Assembly (NCBI GenBank): GCA_031216915.1 | Contig: CM062297.1 | Coordinates: 177,310,356-177,374,355, forward strand | DNA from: Pictodentalium vernedei | Taxonomy: Eukaryota; Mollusca; Scaphopoda; Dentaliida; Dentaliidae | Direction: 5' to 3' | Length of the DNA stretch: 64,000 nucleotides | Part shown: piece by piece, positions 49,801 through 55,800 of the stretch | Layout of the letters: every line of letters begins with the position of its first letter | Position numbering within the stretch: the stretch's first letter is position 1 | Position numbers and translations under genes: made by a program | Notes under the pieces: model-generated | Told to the model about the DNA's origin: nothing | Seen by the model: the letters and a program-made list of their open reading frames with translations, nothing else | Database searches by the model: none

Positions 49801-52800
49801 GAATGATCATTTCTTTTTGTCTATTTCTTGAGTTATGAACCCCAAAAAACAAAGTCCAAACTGTGTAAATGGGCTACGCCCATTTACACAGTTTGGACTT
49901 TGTTTTTTGTGGCTCATAACTCAAGAAATAGACAAAAAGAAACGATCATTCCTTAAATGAAGAAAAACAAATGAAAATAGAATCGGGGATGCAATGTTTT
50001 GCGATTCTTTTTTTTGACAGTTGAAATTCTGTAGTTTTGTGGATGGGAAAGTGGAAAGAGAATTTCGACTAGATCGTGACTATCCTCTGTCTATTTTTGA
50101 AATCAATGTACATGTCCTGTATGATCACATGTAATATTGACCATTGAAGTATCCAATTCTGTTCTGGAATGGAAAGACCAATAGGTTTTTTTTTTATGAT
50201 GATGTTAAGGATGATTGCCTCACTATTGCAAAGAGCTTTCTAGCCCTTTCCAACAGTTTGCAACTTACTGTCTTATAATATAAGGTTTAATACCGGGAAC
50301 AGGAATTTCAAAGCTCCTCGGGTCCAGCTTCTGAAAGTGAATCATGATACCTGGGAAATTCATAGACCATGGTATCAATTATTGTGTATTATATTTTAAA
50401 AGATTACAGCGAATAGCAGTTTCTTCCGAGAACAGCATTGCTGTTGGGGCTATAGTTTAATTTCGCAAACAGGAATTTCCCGGTTACAAGAAAGTGAGTG
50501 CTAATGCCCGGAAAATTCATAGACTAGAATCGGGAATCAAAGGTTATGGAATGCAACCTTTGATTCCCAGTTCTGTCCTATGAATTTCCCAGGTAATGGG
50601 ACTGATATTCAGAAATGACAACTGGAAAATTTCTGGTATCGTGACTGACTTTCAAAAATGAGAACCAGAAAATTCCAATTTTCAGGATTAAACCCTAATA
50701 TAATTGTCTTAATCACACCTGCACAAATTGGTTGAGTGATCATTGAGTTCACTTGTTGTTTACCTCAAAAGAAATACAGTATGTGGAGTGTGAATTACTA
50801 TGAAAACACCCATGGAGTGGAGTGTCGATCTGGATTATAACTGATGTTTCTTGTAATAATGGATAATAGGCAATGGACCTTTTGACTCAGCCAGGAAGTC
50901 TATTTACTGAAACTTGGCTTGTTCAATTAAAAAAGGCTTGACTGAAATAAAAAAGTTTAGGGAATGTTTCAGATTGTCTTGACCATTAAAGCCCTTGGGA
51001 TTTTTATACCTTATTGTTACACTTTTGACAGTCTACATCTTGTAGCTTTGCAACTGTTTAGAGACAGTTAACTGGTAGAGTGCTAAATTATTTTTCAAAG
51101 GTGATTTGTATCGTTAGTATTTTTTTTTTCAAGGGTATCATGCTGCAAGAAAACGGAGCCCCAGTTTAATAAGATTTTGTTCATAAACAATTGTTTTGTT
51201 ACAATTTATTGGAGAGTGCCTCTTACATTGTCACATAACCACTGGTAGCATTTACATTTACTGAATTTATCATTGAACAAACAAGTATTTTCAATTTTTT
51301 ACTGGAAAACTCTTTATGATCCTTCATTGGAATGAGCTTGAATTTGTTCCAATGATGGGTTATAAGGTGAGTTTGGAGCAATTATTGAAAGAATAATAAA
51401 TACTGAAAGGCAATTTTTGTGAATACCACTGGTTGGAAATGGTCATAAAGTTGAATAAGGGTTTACCCTCTGCCTAACTAATCACCTGCACCCATCTGCG
51501 TAATTTACACATTGATCCGATGGAAAATAGAAAAAATTTCAATAAAACCATATCCTTTGACCTCCTCATTGGAATGAGCTTGTTCCAATGTGGGGGGTCA
51601 TGTGATATGGTTTTGCTGACATTTTTTAAGAAACAAATAATCAAAATAACAAAGTTTGATATTGGGTGCTTTTGTATAGGGGTTAATACTTAACAGGCTG
51701 AGTATTTTCAAGATATTTTTTAACTCTTTGCATGCTGCTGGCGGATATTCCTGCCCAGCATAGGGTTTCTCTTGTTACTGAAATAAGTATAAGCTGGACA
51801 CATTTAATCATATTTTCCCCGTGTAAACTGAATGTATTTTTTCACCAATGATTTCTTGTGTTACATTTAGATTAATTTTTCATCAAATCTAGTCATGGCT
51901 GCTTTATAGCAGCCATGACTAGATGTGATGAAAAATATCTAGAAAATACTCAGCAGGTTAAGAGTTAATCCAATTTGGTCTAGTCATGGTTGCTGTGAAG
52001 CAGCCATGACAAGATTTGATGAAAAATTCATCTAAATTTGACTTTAGAAATCTTTGACGAAAATATCCATTCCATTTAAAAGGGGAAAATCTGGTTAAAA
52101 GTGCTTGAATGATACTTATTATCCCCCGCCAAAATAAATTTTGTGAGGGATATAGCAGGGCTTATATTTCGTCTAAATTTGTGAGAATCCATTTGGATTC
52201 TCGTTAAAATGGTTGCGAGAATCCATACCTGCTATGAGTGTCCCAGGATCCCATGATGCCATCATGGTTCTACCATTGTTGTATACTGATAACACATGTT
52301 AACCTTTTACCCAACACACCTTTTTAATTTTTAAAACTAAATTTGATAATTTTTAAACAATAAATAATAAATATATGATAAAATAATTAAATGAACAATA
52401 TTTACCAATAAAATCTTACAAATATGGCTGTCGTTGGAACCGGCTCAATGAGCCGGTTCCAATGACAGCCATATTTGTAAGATTTTATTGACAAAGTGTC
52501 AGGATACTTCAGGTCATGTTAGCATTTTGTTGGTTAATGTGTTTCTGCTGTGTTAGATAAAGGGTTAAATTGACTCAATTCTATTCACGCGAATCCCACA
52601 GAGGTGCAGCGAGAATCTACATGGATTCTCGCCAGTTTTATTGCGCGAATCTTTGTGCGAATCGATTCTCGGATTCTCGTCGAAATATAAACCCTGATAT
52701 AGAAGTGGGTTCCTTCTGTCCACCCGTCCATTCATTTGTCTGTCTGTCTGTCCATCCATAACAACTTTGGACCTTCATATCTATGTCAGTGGATGTTGGA

Positions 52801-55800
52801 TTTAAATGATCTTTGGTATTCTGATAGACCACCATGGGGGAAAGAATATTCAGAAGTAATAGGTTTTGTCCATTTTATTTTTCCAGAGTTATGGGCATTT
52901 CGTTTCACGTTTTACAACTAAGAAACCCTTCAATTTAGAAACTCTTCGTGGGGGGATACCGGTGGCGTTGCACCTTGTTTCATTGGCAAGAGAAATCTTG
53001 TCTTCAGTTGGAATATCCATCCACCAGCAGCATGCAAAGAGTTAAACATATGGGACAATTTAATTGGCTCAATAAAGTTGTTCAGCTAATATATCCTATT
53101 AAATTAATATACACATACATCCAAGCACTACATACTTCACTTAATTTAACACTGGTTTGTAGAACATTCCTCTTAATAGCACATATTTTCCACTTCTCCA
53201 CCATCTCATACATCCCAGACAAATTTCATTTATTAGTTGTGTATTTATTGCAGATGTTTTTGGGTATGCAAAGTGTCTAAGAAAAATGACTTGGTTAGAT
53301 ATTAATGAACTTAGTACAATATGGACTCCATTATGGGAATTTTGTTAATTGAATAACCCTGGAAATTGCATATAAACCCAAAACCTTTTATTTTATCTTC
53401 AATACAGATTTGATCTGTTAATTGCAAATATGGTACAGTACATATGCCATGGACTGGTTATTTTCCATGGGTGGGCAATATTTCCACGGATACAATAATA
53501 TTAGATTCCAAACACTAATTATAGGAATAATCATCAAAAATTTAATTAATGAAGCACTGGATACAACCAGGTGCTTCAGTAATTAAAATTTTGCTGCTGA
53601 TGATTTTTATTACCTGGTAAAGGCATGCATGGACATCACTGGATAATGACCAGTCCATGGCAACTGTACTGTATGGCATAAATTTGTGTTAATTCATTAA
53701 AACTTCTTGTGATCTATTGAAGAGTTGCTCTGACAACCACTGAATTCCACACATTTCTAGACCTATCCAACCTCAGTAATCCAATATAAGATTTTTATCT
53801 GATAATTATATCATCGCCACAGTATAGCCTTTGTTGCTCGTGTGGCATTAACTCTTTAAGGATGTATTGGAACATGGTATGCCAATAATTCAGTCACATT
53901 GTGGACTACTTGGAGGAACACATGCCAATAAAACCTAACTTCTATGCATAGGATGTACAAAAACAGAAGCAACTGATCCAGGCGAATTAAATGCCATATT
54001 TTCAAAGCATTTTTTTCGAAAAACTGGAGTGCTGATTCTGAAATGTCATATCTTAAAATTCCTGTCTTGTGAATGGAGACAATTAGCTTGTTTCTGATAG
54101 TAGGAAATGAAACATGTGGGAAGCGCCGACAAAACAGTCCTAGATTGAATGGCACAACTCATAAAATGACAGTTCAAAAATTTTCTATAATTTTCATTGC
54201 AGTAAGTTAACTTTCAAAATGCTTTTTCACCACCTAAAAGTAATTTTTCTATTAGAAAGTGCATCTAATCGACTCTTCATATTCTTAGAAGCAACGGATG
54301 CGACTTTCTATTTGAGGAACAACAGTTACTCTGTTCCGATATGTGGAGTTATTTAGTTTTTTGTCTGTCCGTAAAAGTTGGAAAATTTGAGATACAGCAT
54401 TGTGGAAGCCCACCAAAGATATGTTAGGTTTCGGTAGAGAAAAAAAAAAAATTTCAATTTGTTCAGGAATAGAAGAGAGGATTTATCATTTCATTTTTAC
54501 TGCTGACTTACAATAACTAGCATAACTACATGTGTGTACTTTGTCTTATGGAAGAGCTCTTACTCTGCAAACACTTTTTCTGCTATACAGCAGTCTGTAG
54601 CACTTCTTTCTTTTCTGCACTAAATAATATTTGGGTCTTGGATGTTCATGGTCACTTCTTTAACCCTTTACCTTATGTACATAATATCAGTATTTGTTAT
54701 TTTAATAATGTTTTTTTCAACATATTCAACAAAACTGTATTATGTGACCCCCTCATTTGAACAAACTCAATGAGTGTGTTCTAATGAAAGGGTTACATGA
54801 TGGGTTTTTTGTTGACATGTTTTTAAAAATTGTTTTTCCAATGTGTGCATTCATAAATTACACAGGCCAATGTTCGATGCTTCACTAGGTAAAGGGTTAA
54901 CCATTTGCCTAGCATTTCAATAGTTTTTACTAGATACAGTATGGTTGCCATGGACTGGTCACTTTCCAGAGGTGGTCAATATTTCCAGGGACACAGTATT
55001 AGATTCCAAACACTAATTATAGGAATAATCATCAAAAATTTAATTAATGAAGCACCGGGTAGAACCCGGTGCTTCATTAATTAAACTTTTACAGCTGCTG
55101 ATTTTCATTATTTGGTAAACCTATGCGTGGACATCACTGCCCACACGTGGATAATGTCCAGTCCATGGTGACTGTGCTGTAACTGAAAATTTTCTTTAGT
55201 GGCTTCCATAACTCAGGACCCCTTAAGGAAATGAGGCAAATCATCTTGTTGCAGGGAGGTTCTTGGGGGTATTTTTTGGAAGCAAACACTTATTAAATAT
55301 CATTAATTTTAATACCAATTTTTATGTGGAAACCTGGGGAAATTCTGTTGATTCAGTACTGTGTTCACACAGGGAGTGCAGTACTACATGTCCAAGTACT
55401 ACTGTGCTTTTGATGCTGATGCTTTGTGAAACAACGAGCTTTGATTCTATAGCTTTACAAGTGAATAAAACGTATAGATATTCTGAGTAAAATGTCCAAC
55501 AACCATGATTTTTCATGATTATATTTCTCAATTCCCATGTCATTTAGTGGAGTCATTAGATTGTGGTGTAAATGTAAAGTTTAAAGAAAACAAAGTGTTT
55601 TAGGACCATTGAGGGGTAGATTGGAAAGTGGGTTGGTTGGGGGGTACTGAGAGATTCTAGTAAAGATACAGAAATGCTGCTTTAACTCCCTGCACAATGT
55701 TGTTAAAATACCAAAATATCAATTATTTGTGCATAGGCTGCACGTTGAAAATATTGAAAAATATTGATTGGTCTACCCCATACTTTAATTTAGCAGCCAT

